Part shown: positions 1 to 8,254 of the stretch, in pieces
Layout of the letters: the number at the start of each line of letters is the position of its first letter
Position numbering within the stretch: the stretch's first letter is position 1
DNA from: DATNPH01 sp036703315
Lineage (GTDB): Bacteria; Cyanobacteriota; Cyanobacteriia; Cyanobacteriales; Coleofasciculaceae
Assembly: GCA_036703315.1 (NCBI GenBank)
Contig: DATNPH010000200.1
Location: 1-42,501 of the forward strand
Reading direction: 5' to 3'
Length of the DNA stretch: 42,501 nucleotides
Position numbers and translations under genes: made by a program
Notes under the pieces: generated by a model
What the model was told of the DNA's origin: nothing
Database searches by the model: none
The model's input: the letters and a program-made list of their open reading frames with translations, nothing else

Positions 1-63
1 GCTGTGTTCGGTAAGAACAATCCAGACGCACTCAAGATAATGGATCGTGCTGGTTGGAAGTAG
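1..63 (+). CDS. futA: C-terminus of iron ABC transporter substrate-binding protein (partial)
   Basis: The window opens inside a reading frame whose last 20 residues end in NPDALKIMDRAGWK before TAG at 61-63. That tail is what I recall for cyanobacterial FutA/IdiA-type ferric-iron binding proteins, which deliver periplasmic Fe(III) to the FutB permease. The iron permease gene found just downstream on the opposite strand supports this. Only the C-terminus is visible, so the iron ligands cannot be checked. A strong hairpin at 96-136 ends the transcript. Confidence 0.7.
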   Translation, partial: AVFGKNNPDALKIMDRAGWK

Positions 64-95
64 AGACGTTCGGCACAAACGCCTCTACTGTGACT

Positions 96-136
96 AGGAA
101 ATGCGGCGTACCTACTGGATGGGTACGCCACTTCCT
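96..136 (+). terminator. Hairpin terminator after futA
   Basis: GGCGTACC (105-112) pairs with GGTACGCC (122-129), and an outer AGGAA/TTCCT arm (96-100 with 132-136) extends the stem. A T-rich run (TTTATATAT) follows. It lies 33 bp past the futA stop and is probably bidirectional, as the genes on either side converge. Confidence 0.6.
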
Positions 137-249
137 TTATATATACGCGATCGCTCTCACATCAGGCGTAGCGGGTCGTACCTCCTATACGACACCCACT
201 ACCAAGAACCTCGCTCTTGAGCCTCCGTACTAAGAAATGAGGCGGAGTG

Positions 250-765
250 TCAATTTTTGACTGTGCCATCAGGCATGATTACACCGCTGAGGTTTGCACC
301 ATCCAGCTTTGCACCCTCGATCTTGGCAGTACTTAGATCAGCATCCTTCAGGTTGGCATTCGTGAGAACAGAACCACTTAAGTCTGCCCCTTTTAGATAA
401 GCGCCACTGAGGTTAGCACCACTTAGGTTGGCACCTTTCAAATTCGCCGCCGCTAAACCCGCACCACTGAGGTTAGCACCAGTGAGATTGGCATCATTGA
501 GTTTGGCACTATCCAAAAAAGCCCCACTCAGATTAGCTTTATTTAGCTTGGCACGACTGAAATTGGCATTATTGAGCTTGGCAGCACTCAGATCCGCGCC
601 TATCAAGTCAGCACTACCAAGTTCAGCGTCATTCAACTTACAACCAGGGCAACTCTTCGTTTCTTTTAATTTTGCTTTCGATTTTTCAATTTCACTTCCT
701 GACCCTCCACAACTGGAAAGGGTAAAGAGCAGCACTAATGGAAAAAAGGTGTTCAGTTTCATCAT
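250..765 (-). CDS. Pentapeptide-repeat lipoprotein
   Basis: The 171-residue product begins with a lipoprotein signal peptide (lipobox LSSC, Cys19), then a short charged linker and a CPGC motif around residues 39-42. About 24 consecutive pentapeptide units of the A(D/N)Lxx type follow (for example ANLSG, ADLSG), which should fold into a right-handed quadrilateral beta helix. The start ATGATG directly abuts the futB stop codon with no intervening base and no visible Shine-Dalgarno, so translation is probably coupled to futB. The function of secreted cyanobacterial pentapeptide proteins is generally unknown. A role in iron uptake is only suggested by the operon position. Confidence 0.85.
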   Translation of the reverse strand: MMKLNTFFPLVLLFTLSSCGGSGSEIEKSKAKLKETKSCPGCKLNDAELGSADLIGADLSAAKLNNANFSRAKLNKANLSGAFLDSAKLNDANLTGANLSGAGLAAANLKGANLSGANLSGAYLKGADLSGSVLTNANLKDADLSTAKIEGAKLDGANLSGVIMPDGTVKN

Positions 766-2472
766 TTAGCCGTTGGTTTGATTGGTCCGAAACCCAGAAA
801 TCCTCAAACTCAAGAGAATTACTGGAATAATCCCCACAACGACGATCGCCAACGCTGGACCTGCTGCCTCAGCTAGCCGCTCATCGGAAGCAAGACTATA
901 GACTCGAACCGCTAAGGTGTCAAAGTTAAAAGGTCGAATGATCAATGTTGCTGGCAGTTCCTTCATGACATCCACGAAGACTAGTATTCCTGCCGTCAGT
1001 AAACTGCCCCACATTATCGGTGTATGCACTTTGAGCAATGTGCTAGTTGGCCCTAAGCCTAGCGATCGCGCGGCATCATCCAAACTCGGTTTGATTTTGC
1101 CAAGACTTGCCTCAACGGTGCTGAAGGAAACAGCAAGGAAACGAACCAGATAGGCAAATACCAACGCGGTGATAGTGCCGCTAAGTAACAAACCCGTCGA
1201 GATCCCAAAGGTGCTACGCATCCAGGCATCGATCGCGTTGTCGAGTCTACCAATCGGGATCAGGATGCCAACTGCAATAACTGAACCCGGTACAGCATAG
1301 CCCATTGAGGCAATACGAGCAGCAAGGCGCATTCCCAGGTTAGAGTATAGACGCAACCCGTAAGCCATGACGAGTGCGATCGCCACTCCCAAGGCAGCGG
1401 TAACCGTCGCGAGAATAAAACTATTACGAGCAAACCCCCAAAAGCGTTCATCCAAGCTACTCGTGGCATTTTCAAGGGTCATCTCTAGCAATACTGCCGC
1501 TGGGAGCAGAAAACCAAGGCATACTGGCAGGAAACAAGCCAACCAAGCTCCTACCGCCCGTATTCCTCGCAGCTGATAACTGGGTAATCGGCGGTGTGTC
1601 CCTGTAGTCTGGTAGTATCTGGCTCGACGACGCGACCAACGCTCCAGCAAAATCAGCCAGAGGATGAATATCAACAGAAAAGCTGCCAGTTGAGATGCTG
1701 CTACTCGATCACCTAAACCAAACCAAGTGCGATAAATGCCAGTGGTGAAGGTATCAACCCCAAAGTACTGTACCGTGCCAAAGTCGTTCAAGGTTTCCAT
1801 CAATGCCAACGCCAGACCTGCAACGATCGCAGGTCGTGCTAGTGGTAAGGCAACGGTGGCAAAACTCCGCCACGGGTCACAGCCAAGACTGCGGCTAGCT
1901 TCTAAAGTACATACTGATTGCTCTAAGAAAGCGACCCGCGCCAGTAGATACACATAGGGATACAGCACCAAAGTCAGCATAGCGATCGCACCCCAGAGTG
2001 ATCGGATATTTGGAAACCAGTAGTCTCCATAACCCCAACCGAACAAGTTACGGAGTACTGTTTGCACCGGTCCAGAGAAGTCCAAAAACTCAGTGTAGGT
2101 GTAGGCAAGCACATAGGCAGGTGCCGCCATAGGCAGCAGCAGTGCCCATTCAAATAAACGACTTCCAAGAAAGCGGCACATTGTTACCAGCCATGCCGTT
2201 CCCACCCCGATCACCAAAACACCACACCCAACACCAATCATCAGCCAGAAAGAGTTGGTGATGTAACGCCCCAAGACTGTTTGTGCTAGATGGTTCCAAG
2301 TCTTACCAGAATCAGTAAAGACGTTGCTTAGGACAAATAGTACAGGTGTCGAGATGAGCAAAGCGATCACCATGACTAGAGCAGTCCAGCCACTGGGACG
2401 CTCCCAACGAACCCCCAACTGACGTGATAACGTCATCGGCGCAGTAGGTGCATATCGAGTTTGTTTTTCCAT
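766..2472 (-). CDS. futB: Iron(III) ABC transporter permease, FutB type
   Basis: This 568-residue polytopic inner-membrane protein has two tandem binding-protein-dependent permease domains. The first EAA loop is at residues 191-220 (EASRSLGCDP start) and the second is in the C-terminal half (LDDAARSLGLGP). About 12 hydrophobic segments are visible. Length and twin-domain layout match the FutB/SfuB/AfuB family, which moves ferric iron across the inner membrane with energy from the FutC ATPase. FutC is not in this window. The neighbouring futA tail supports iron as the substrate, although thiamine-type permeases share the architecture. The pentapeptide lipoprotein gene follows without a gap. 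An 11-bp-stem hairpin lies just upstream of the start codon. Confidence 0.88.
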   Translation of the reverse strand: MEKQTRYAPTAPMTLSRQLGVRWERPSGWTALVMVIALLISTPVLFVLSNVFTDSGKTWNHLAQTVLGRYITNSFWLMIGVGCGVLVIGVGTAWLVTMCRFLGSRLFEWALLLPMAAPAYVLAYTYTEFLDFSGPVQTVLRNLFGWGYGDYWFPNIRSLWGAIAMLTLVLYPYVYLLARVAFLEQSVCTLEASRSLGCDPWRSFATVALPLARPAIVAGLALALMETLNDFGTVQYFGVDTFTTGIYRTWFGLGDRVAASQLAAFLLIFILWLILLERWSRRRARYYQTTGTHRRLPSYQLRGIRAVGAWLACFLPVCLGFLLPAAVLLEMTLENATSSLDERFWGFARNSFILATVTAALGVAIALVMAYGLRLYSNLGMRLAARIASMGYAVPGSVIAVGILIPIGRLDNAIDAWMRSTFGISTGLLLSGTITALVFAYLVRFLAVSFSTVEASLGKIKPSLDDAARSLGLGPTSTLLKVHTPIMWGSLLTAGILVFVDVMKELPATLIIRPFNFDTLAVRVYSLASDERLAEAAGPALAIVVVGIIPVILLSLRISGFRTNQTNG

Positions 2473-2476
2473 CTCT

Positions 2477-2506
2477 AATTAGCTCTGTTAGAGATCAGAG
2501 CTAATT
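2477..2506 (-). promoter_or_regulatory. Leader hairpin immediately before futB start
   Basis: On the minus strand AATTAGCTCTG and CAGAGCTAATT form a perfect 11-bp stem with an 8-nt loop, ending four bases before the futB ATG. The purine-rich AGAG that could act as ribosome-binding site lies between stem and ATG, so folding could limit initiation. There is no T-run, so it is not an obvious terminator for the glycosyltransferase upstream. A regulatory role is inference. Confidence 0.4.
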
Positions 2507-2621
2507 GACCCATACCTAGAACCATCTCAAAGTCTTTATCAGAATAAATTTCAGTAAATACTTTACACTATAAAGCCTAGACTGTTGCTAATTTCTAGCA
2601 ATAGAGGGGTCTAAATACTCT

Positions 2622-4301
2622 TTAGGATACTTGCCGCAGCACATCAAACTTCAGCAAATACACCAGAGTGCGGGATAGATAGACTTGAGTTATCACCTCC
2701 GAACCAGCAAAGCGGCGCACAATCTCCGCCACGCTCAACGGGCCTTCCTGCGCAATTGCTGCCAGTACCGCATCAATCGTAGCTGTTGGCGATCGCTTAT
2801 CCGCCCCAAAATTAGTCATCCATACAGTGCCCAGAGCCTGCAACTTTTCGGGATCTGCCATAGAACCAAGTCCCAGGAGATGGTTCGGACTCAAGACTTG
2901 AGTAGGATAGTGAGCCAATAATCGGCAGGGATCATCGCAGAGGGGGTAAGGAGATTTTCCTGAGGTCAGAGGAACCATCGGTACCGCATTAGCTCGCAGT
3001 TCGGCTAGTTCTTGCCAGAGATTTTCGTAGGCGGCAATCACGACCGACCAATCATAAGTCTCGCAGGCTCGTTGCCGCCCATTCTCTCCTAAGCGCTGGC
3101 GCAGTTCTGGTTGGGTGAATAAGGTAGTCAAAGCCTGGGCACAAGCGTCAATGTCCACGGCTGTCATTAGGCTAATGTGACCAATATAAGTGCTGTAATT
3201 GAGAGTGTCGTCGTAGTAACTAGCAGCAAAATCCAGACCGCACCCAGCTGGTGGCATCAGGGTAGGAATCCGCAAACCATCCACGTTATGACGCACTGTC
3301 TCCTGATAGCCATTCCAGTCCGCTACCACCACAGGTAGACCCGCTGCCATCGCTTCAATTGGTGTTAACCCAAACGTTTCCTGAATATTGTCTGCCAGAG
3401 AAATAAATATATCCGCAACAGACCAGATGTCTTGGCGAATCTGCGGTTGCCTGCCATCGACAAAAATATGATTGACACTCGGGCTAAATAAAGCTGCCGT
3501 GTTTTTAAAGGCAACCTCCTGTTGCTGGTCTTCAAACCAGCCAGCCTGGATCAGATGCACCTTAGCATTGCTTGCCTGAACAGCCTGTTCCACTGCCAGA
3601 TACATGGGCACTGGATGGGCTTTTGCATGGAAGATCAGCCGACCGACGAACAGAACTACAAGATCATCCGAACCAATCCCTAGTTGCTGTCGTAATCGAT
3701 TCCGGGTTTCCTGGGCTGCCTGACCTTGTGGGAAAGCTTTACAATCAATCCCCAGCGGAATCACTGGCAGATTGATCTGGATCTCAGGCTGGGCACCTAG
3801 ACGTTGAGCTAGATACTCGACCCAAGTTCCCAGTAGTCGTTCAATCATTGTTTTAACGACTCCAGACGTGCAGATAATCGCATCCCAGGGCTGGACGGGT
3901 GAAATCAGCAAATCACCGAGTCCTGCCATCACTCCTTTACTCGCTAGCGTGTGAGTGATCCCGCAGATGCTGTAGGCTCGTGGATCCCTGTAGCGTCGTT
4001 GCCAAGCCAGTTCTGTAATCAGTGGGTCTGGTCTGTATAGAGTACCTGGTTCTGCTAGTGCTAGGGGATTGCCAGCCGGAACCCAACGGATTTGTCGCAA
4101 ATCTGGAACCCAAGGACGAACTTGCTGGCAAAATTCCTCAAACTCTGTTCTATCCCTGGTACAACAATATAAATACTCTGCCGTGCCATAGCGAGCCAAC
4201 GCTTTCAGGAACCCTTCACTAGCTGCTTGCCGACCCATTAACCGCTGACCACGAGTGTCGTAAGTCTCGCGCTGATACAGAATTGCTGCCGTTTTACCCA
4301 T
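2622..4301 (-). CDS. Glycosyltransferase, GT4-like, with extra C-terminal domain
   Basis: This 559-residue predicted retaining glycosyltransferase has the GT-B fold. The nucleotide-sugar domain is recognisable at VLFVGRLIFHAKAHP (217-231) and by the GLTPIEAMAAGLPVV motif (311-325), whose Glu is the usual EX7E element. Residues beyond about 430 form a roughly 130-residue extension (PLTSGKSPYPLCDDP onward) not seen in minimal GT4 enzymes. The donor and acceptor cannot be read from sequence; exopolysaccharide or glycolipid synthesis is plausible. It lies 16 bp downstream of the proline-rich protein gene, probably in one transcript with it. A second GT4 gene lies further upstream on the same strand. 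Confidence 0.85.
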   Translation of the reverse strand: MGKTAAILYQRETYDTRGQRLMGRQAASEGFLKALARYGTAEYLYCCTRDRTEFEEFCQQVRPWVPDLRQIRWVPAGNPLALAEPGTLYRPDPLITELAWQRRYRDPRAYSICGITHTLASKGVMAGLGDLLISPVQPWDAIICTSGVVKTMIERLLGTWVEYLAQRLGAQPEIQINLPVIPLGIDCKAFPQGQAAQETRNRLRQQLGIGSDDLVVLFVGRLIFHAKAHPVPMYLAVEQAVQASNAKVHLIQAGWFEDQQQEVAFKNTAALFSPSVNHIFVDGRQPQIRQDIWSVADIFISLADNIQETFGLTPIEAMAAGLPVVVADWNGYQETVRHNVDGLRIPTLMPPAGCGLDFAASYYDDTLNYSTYIGHISLMTAVDIDACAQALTTLFTQPELRQRLGENGRQRACETYDWSVVIAAYENLWQELAELRANAVPMVPLTSGKSPYPLCDDPCRLLAHYPTQVLSPNHLLGLGSMADPEKLQALGTVWMTNFGADKRSPTATIDAVLAAIAQEGPLSVAEIVRRFAGSEVITQVYLSRTLVYLLKFDVLRQVS

Positions 4302-4316
4302 AATTCAGATTAGTTT

Positions 4317-5228
4317 TTATTGGGGTGCAACTGCCTTATTAAGTTCCTCGCGATCGAGCGGTTCCTTGGCAATCAGGTATACGGTGCCTTTGTCTGTGGA
4401 AAACAAATTGAGATAATACTGTGCTTTGCCATCCTTAGACACCTCATATACTCTTCTTCCTGTATCATCTTCAAGATCTAACGCTTGGACAACAAAACCT
4501 TTACTTTCTAGTTTCTGTATAAGATCTCTAGATACAGAGCGCCACTGGGTTTCTGCTGTTTGCCAACAGTCCTTTGAACCGTTACAAGTTGTTGGAGCTT
4601 GATCAAAATGGGGAAAGTCTGCCAACGGATCGGCTGGTGTTGAACTAGGCGTTGGCAGCGCAGGCGGTGTAGACTCCTGGCTGGGAGTTGGTGCAGGCGT
4701 CGGAGTTGATGAAGCTGTCGCAGTTGGTGCAGGTGTCGGAGTTGGTGCAGCTGTCGGAGTTGATGAAGGTGTTGGAGTTGGTGCAGCTGTCGGAGTTGGT
4801 GACGCAACAGGACTTGGTAGTGCAGGTGAAGGAGTATTTTGCTCTAGTGTTGGAGATGGCTTGGGCTGTTGAACTGTCACAGAGGGTTCAACGATAGGAG
4901 AAGTGCTTGGCTGCACTCTCAGAGAGGGTGGAATAACTAGAGACGTATTTGGCTGTACTCGTGGAGAGGGTTTGACAGCTAACGGAGGGTTTTGCTGAAG
5001 TTTAGGGGAGGGTTTGGGCAGTTGAGCAAGCGCTGATCGTTGAGGAGAAGGCACAAGAGGCAACTGCGTAACCCTGATTTGTTTTTTCTCAGGAGGCTCA
5101 GGCTCTGGTTCAGAAGGGATTGGTAGGCTCAATAGCAGTCCGTGCAGTCCCAAAGAGATCAGCCATGTTGGTCGAACCAGCTTTACTAGGGGAGCAGGCA
5201 AGTTTTTCAAAAAATGAGGATGAATCAT
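4317..5228 (-). CDS. Membrane-anchored proline-rich protein, TonB-like architecture
   Basis: The 303-residue product has a single hydrophobic helix at about 20-38 (WLISLGLHGLLLSLPI), a long Pro/Ser/Thr/Ala linker (about 39-205) and a compact C-terminal domain of about 100 residues containing a Cys pair (TTCNGSKDCW). Anchor plus periplasm-spanning proline linker plus small domain resembles TonB, but I see no clear TonB C-terminal signature, so this is architectural similarity only. Part of the linker is encoded by an 18-bp minisatellite (4687-4794). The glycosyltransferase gene follows after 16 bp, so the protein may act in envelope or polysaccharide work. Confidence 0.7.
   Translation of the reverse strand: MIHPHFLKNLPAPLVKLVRPTWLISLGLHGLLLSLPIPSEPEPEPPEKKQIRVTQLPLVPSPQRSALAQLPKPSPKLQQNPPLAVKPSPRVQPNTSLVIPPSLRVQPSTSPIVEPSVTVQQPKPSPTLEQNTPSPALPSPVASPTPTAAPTPTPSSTPTAAPTPTPAPTATASSTPTPAPTPSQESTPPALPTPSSTPADPLADFPHFDQAPTTCNGSKDCWQTAETQWRSVSRDLIQKLESKGFVVQALDLEDDTGRRVYEVSKDGKAQYYLNLFSTDKGTVYLIAKEPLDREELNKAVAPQ
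4687..4794 (-). repeat. 18-bp minisatellite, six full copies, in coding sequence
   Basis: Six consecutive 18-bp units begin with GTTGGTGCAG or GTTGATGAAG on the plus strand, with phase breaks at 4705, 4723, 4741, 4759 and 4777. They encode six-residue Pro/Thr/Ala/Ser blocks of the linker. Because 18 is a multiple of three, copy changes alter linker length without a frameshift. Confidence 0.9.
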
Positions 5229-5289
5229 GGTCTTGAAGAAATTCAGATGTCCCTGTTAGGTAGAACAATCTGGGCAGTCCGAAATGCCA

Positions 5290-5508
5290 CTTGTTGTTTT
5301 GAACAAAGAAAGGCAGAAGGCGGAGGGCAAAAGGGATTTATCCCAATGCCGAAGGCACAAGCAATCTTAAGGGCCCAATTGTGCAAGGGTGACAATCCCC
5401 CACTCAACTATGTTCAGTGGCTGGGAGTGTCAGGGGGTTGAATCCCCCTGACACTCCCCCCTTGTGCCTTCCTTCTTCTGCCCTCTGCCTTCTTCAATAC
5501 CCGCAACG
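5290..5508 (-). repeat. Dispersed intergenic repeat, copy 1
   Basis: This GC-skewed element is bounded by polypurine/polypyrimidine arms (AGGCAGAAGGCGGAGGGC on the left, CCTTCTTCTGCCCTCTGCC on the right). The arms can pair, enclosing an inner palindrome GAGTGTCAGGGGG / CCCCCTGACACTC (5425-5455 region). Its reverse complement aligns closely with 15327-15515. No coding sense is visible. It fills most of the 5229-5742 gap between two glycosyltransferase-cluster genes. Confidence 0.8.
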
Positions 5509-5742
5509 ACCTGCCCTGCTGACTGCAATAGGTCGTGCAGTCGTTTTTGCGATCGCATATCTTGTTTGTGCAGGTCATGAAAGCAGACGTTATTGTCTGA
5601 ACCCTGCTAATGGGCATCTACACAGTGAGATCACTTGCAAATTTTTATCAATAAGCCATTAAATTACAAAATCATATTTGTTGATTATTTGCAAGTCGCT
5701 GATGCCTACGAGTTATGGAGCGAGTCTCGCTGTTAGGTGAGT
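5509..5742. other. Intergenic remainder with a 10-bp inverted repeat
   Basis: No convincing gene. ACTTGCAAAT (5633-5642) and ATTTGCAAGT (5687-5696) form a perfect inverted repeat around a 44-bp AT-rich core. It lies downstream of the glycosyltransferase that ends at 5743. It could be a small mobile element end or a cruciform; nothing decides this. Confidence 0.4.
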
Positions 5743-6957
5743 TCAACCTTCAACAGCGTCCTGTATCCACTGCAAATGCTGTTGTAGTAACTGTGGCATG
5801 TTATAACGCCCCTGGATTATTTCCCGCGCCTTAGCTCGAATTGTTGCCATATGAGTCGGATGGTCAAGGACTTCCTCAACGCGATCAGCAATTTCCTGTG
5901 GAGAAAAAAAGTCCACCAACAGACCATTAACGCCATCTTGAATGACCTCAGTTACAGGCGCAGTTCTAGACGCGACCACCAAGCAACCTGCTGACAGAGC
6001 CTCTAGCATCGACCAAGACAAAACAAAGGGACGTGTTAGATAAACATGCACTGAGGAAGCCTGGAGGACTTGCAAATATTCAGGGTAAGCAAGCAAACCT
6101 GTAAAGTGAACTCGCTCAAGGTCGAGTGGCACTTTTTCCAACATTAAGTCCTTGTAGGTTTTGCCATCAGGAAGGGACTTGCCATAAGCCACTCGGTTTT
6201 CCCCTACAATCACGACATGGCAATGGGGTCGTCGCTGCTGGAGCAAGGCCACAGCCTCGATAAACTGCGGAAAACCTCGGTAAGGTTCCATCCCACGAGC
6301 TACATAAGTTACAAACTCTTGCGCTTGAGAAAGGTCTAGATTCAATCGTGGTAGAACTAGCTTGGCTCCTGAGTGAGGCTGAAAAAATTCTGTGTCAATG
6401 CCATCATGGCAAACGGTAATTTTGCTGTGATATTCCTCTGGAAACTGCTGCCGTTGCCAAGTGGTGGGAGAAAGACCGCGATCGCAACTGTACAGATCGA
6501 TCAAAATCGGAGCATTTTTAACGCGAATACGAGCTTCATCGTCAGCTGTGAGCGTCTCCGTCGGGTCAAAGTCTGCATCGGAACCATGAGCGTGGTAAAA
6601 CCACTCAAAGTAACATAGCAGTTTAGCTTTTGGGAAAATATCTTTAACAAACAAGGTCGGTCCCCAACCGGAATGACCATAGACTACGTCCGGTATGAAA
6701 CCTTGGGACTTTAGTTGTTCCGCTAAACGATAGACAGCTTGACCCTGAACAACAGCATTTTCCAGAGGACGGACGTAATGGTGAGTCTGGGGATGAGCTT
6801 CGCGAGAAGGAGCGTAGAGAGCCTTGTACACACCAGGTAGGCTGCCTTCCTTGCGAGTGGTTCCGAAGACAACTTGGTGATTGGAATTTTTTGCTAAGGC
6901 TACAGCCAAATGACGAAACTGAGCTGGGAAATTGGGATGTAAAAATAAAATACGCAT
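5743..6957 (-). CDS. Glycosyltransferase, GT4-like
   Basis: The 404-residue GT-B glycosyltransferase begins with MRILFLHPNFPAQF, a start typical of GT4-like enzymes of cyanobacteria. The donor-binding half contains VTYVARGMEPYRGFPQ and the EX7E region WSMLEALSAGCLVVAS, followed by DGVNGLLVDF. No transmembrane segment is evident, so it should act at the cytoplasmic face of the membrane. Acceptor and donor are unknown. The gene is separated from the other glycosyltransferase pair by a repeat-filled gap of about 500 bp, so co-transcription is doubtful. Confidence 0.87.
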   Translation of the reverse strand: MRILFLHPNFPAQFRHLAVALAKNSNHQVVFGTTRKEGSLPGVYKALYAPSREAHPQTHHYVRPLENAVVQGQAVYRLAEQLKSQGFIPDVVYGHSGWGPTLFVKDIFPKAKLLCYFEWFYHAHGSDADFDPTETLTADDEARIRVKNAPILIDLYSCDRGLSPTTWQRQQFPEEYHSKITVCHDGIDTEFFQPHSGAKLVLPRLNLDLSQAQEFVTYVARGMEPYRGFPQFIEAVALLQQRRPHCHVVIVGENRVAYGKSLPDGKTYKDLMLEKVPLDLERVHFTGLLAYPEYLQVLQASSVHVYLTRPFVLSWSMLEALSAGCLVVASRTAPVTEVIQDGVNGLLVDFFSPQEIADRVEEVLDHPTHMATIRAKAREIIQGRYNMPQLLQQHLQWIQDAVEG

Positions 6958-7106
6958 AGACTCAGCTAACTAATGAGTAACTTACAATAGCTATTCCCAA
7001 TTACTACAACTGTGCCGCCGAATATCGACAACCTAGAAAGCGCGATCGCACTTCTAACTAACCAAAGCATCAGTGAAGCGCGATCGCTCTTAAGAGCCAC
7101 AGTGGA

Positions 7107-7796
7107 CTACCCCACTGAATTGGTTGTGGAACCTTCAACCAAACTGAGGACAGTTCCTTCTAGGTTGGCGTTATCCAGATTGGCATTAGTCAAGTCAGTT
7201 CTAGCTAAGTTAGCGTCACTTAAGTCAGCATTACATAAGTCTGCTCCCTGGAGCTTGACGCTAGCTAGGTTAGAGCGATGCAACTTCACTCCATTTAAGT
7301 TAGCACCACTCAAGTTGGCTTCAATCAGGTTGGCACCATTCATGTCGGCTCCAATCAGGTTAGCCCCACTCATGTCGGCTCCAATCAGGTTGGTAATACT
7401 AAGGTTGGCACTACCCAGATTAGCCTCACGCAGGTTGACTTTAATCATGCTGGCACCAATTAGGTTGGCATTACTCAGGCTGGCACCACTGAGGTTGGCA
7501 CCATTTAGATCCGCACCACTTAAATTTGCACCAACCAAGTTAGCATTACTTAGTTTGGCAACACCCAGTTTTGCACCAATCAAATTGGCATCACTTAGGT
7601 TGGTATCACTCAGGTTGGTATCACTCAGGTTGGCAGCAATCAAGTCAGCACCACTGAGGTTGGCACCACTTAAGTTAGCTTCACGCAAATCGGCTTCACT
7701 GAGGTTGACACCTCTTAGGTCAGCACCACGCAGGTCAGCATCACGAAAAACTCTCTCTCCTGCCGCGTAATGCTCTAGAAGTTCGTTAGCATCCAT
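7107..7796 (-). CDS. Cytoplasmic pentapeptide-repeat protein
   Basis: The 229-residue protein has a short non-repetitive N-terminus (MDANELLEHYAAGERVF) followed by about 40 pentapeptide units of the ADLRG/ANLSG kind to about residue 215. No signal peptide is present, unlike the two other pentapeptide proteins in the window. The N-terminal motif LLxxYAAGER(D/V)F is the common start of a widespread cyanobacterial family. A right-handed beta helix is expected; no molecular function is established. The long open frame on the opposite strand is a by-product of the repeat codon pattern. Confidence 0.88.
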   Translation of the reverse strand: MDANELLEHYAAGERVFRDADLRGADLRGVNLSEADLREANLSGANLSGADLIAANLSDTNLSDTNLSDANLIGAKLGVAKLSNANLVGANLSGADLNGANLSGASLSNANLIGASMIKVNLREANLGSANLSITNLIGADMSGANLIGADMNGANLIEANLSGANLNGVKLHRSNLASVKLQGADLCNADLSDANLARTDLTNANLDNANLEGTVLSLVEGSTTNSVG

Positions 7797-8005
7797 AAGT
7801 GTATTTTGGGTTTTGAAAACTCAGTTTTAGCAAAATTTTCCTGAGCCTAAGTCCCAGAACAAGACAGATAACTCATCGTCTAGGTAAAGCCCCTACCCAA
7901 ATACGGCATCAAGAGTTCTTGATTCAGGGGTTGAGGACTGGTAGTTGTACAAATCCTGCCCCTTAATCCCTTTGCAATCATTAAAGATTAGGCTAGAAAT
8001 TTTTT

Positions 8006-8166
8006 GGTGAACTTTCAGGAATGGTAGAGAAATATCTTGTAGGTAGCAGTAACGTAGCTTTGCTAGAGCTGGTCAAACCTTAAAAATGTTTTTGGCTTAA
8101 GTCTCTAGGAATTCCTCCCAATTTTTAAATACCGATGGTGTAGTACAACACCATCGGTTTTTTTTG
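8006..8166 (+). ncRNA. Candidate small RNA ending at an orphan terminator
   Basis: This is an inferred transcript of about 160 nt, from just after the promoter-like elements at 7972-7999 to the intrinsic terminator. It contains no start-stop frame of convincing length. The 3' end is well supported by the hairpin and U-run; the 5' end is a guess. It could instead be a 3' read-through terminator that protects the minus-strand genes. Confidence 0.35.
8131..8166 (+). terminator. Perfect intrinsic terminator, plus strand
   Basis: ACCGATGGTGT (8131-8141) pairs with ACACCATCGGT (8148-8158) through 11 bp with a 6-nt loop, followed by eight or nine T residues. On the minus strand the hairpin is followed only by TATTTA, so the main direction is plus. 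Confidence 0.8.
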
Positions 8167-8254
8167 ATTTAATTAAAAGTTGTTAGGTTGAAGATTCTAG
8201 GGGTTGAACGTTCTTTTCCAGTTTTCTAACCCGCAACCTGCCAACCTATAACCC

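Larger units (their letters stand above)
7797..8254. other. Intergenic region holding a plus-strand terminator and possible small RNA
   Basis: No protein gene is visible. The segment contains a strong plus-strand intrinsic terminator at 8131-8166 and a promoter-like pair upstream (TTGCAA at 7972-7977 and TAGAAA at 7994-7999, 16-bp spacer). Both neighbours are on the minus strand, so the terminator has no assigned gene. Confidence 0.5.

Noticed and set aside
2507..2621. Fur box upstream of futB
   Set aside because: AT-rich with GATAA-like bits, but no convincing 19-bp palindrome.
4508..4807. Frame rich in HQLRQLHQL on the minus strand
   Set aside because: Out-of-frame reading of the 18-bp minisatellite inside the proline-rich gene.
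7012..7770. Long plus-strand frame (252 codons) opposite the pentapeptide gene
   Set aside because: Its LAPLRLAS-type pattern is the reverse reading of pentapeptide codons; low-complexity shadow. The same applies to 428-769 and to minus-strand frames near 22957-23191.
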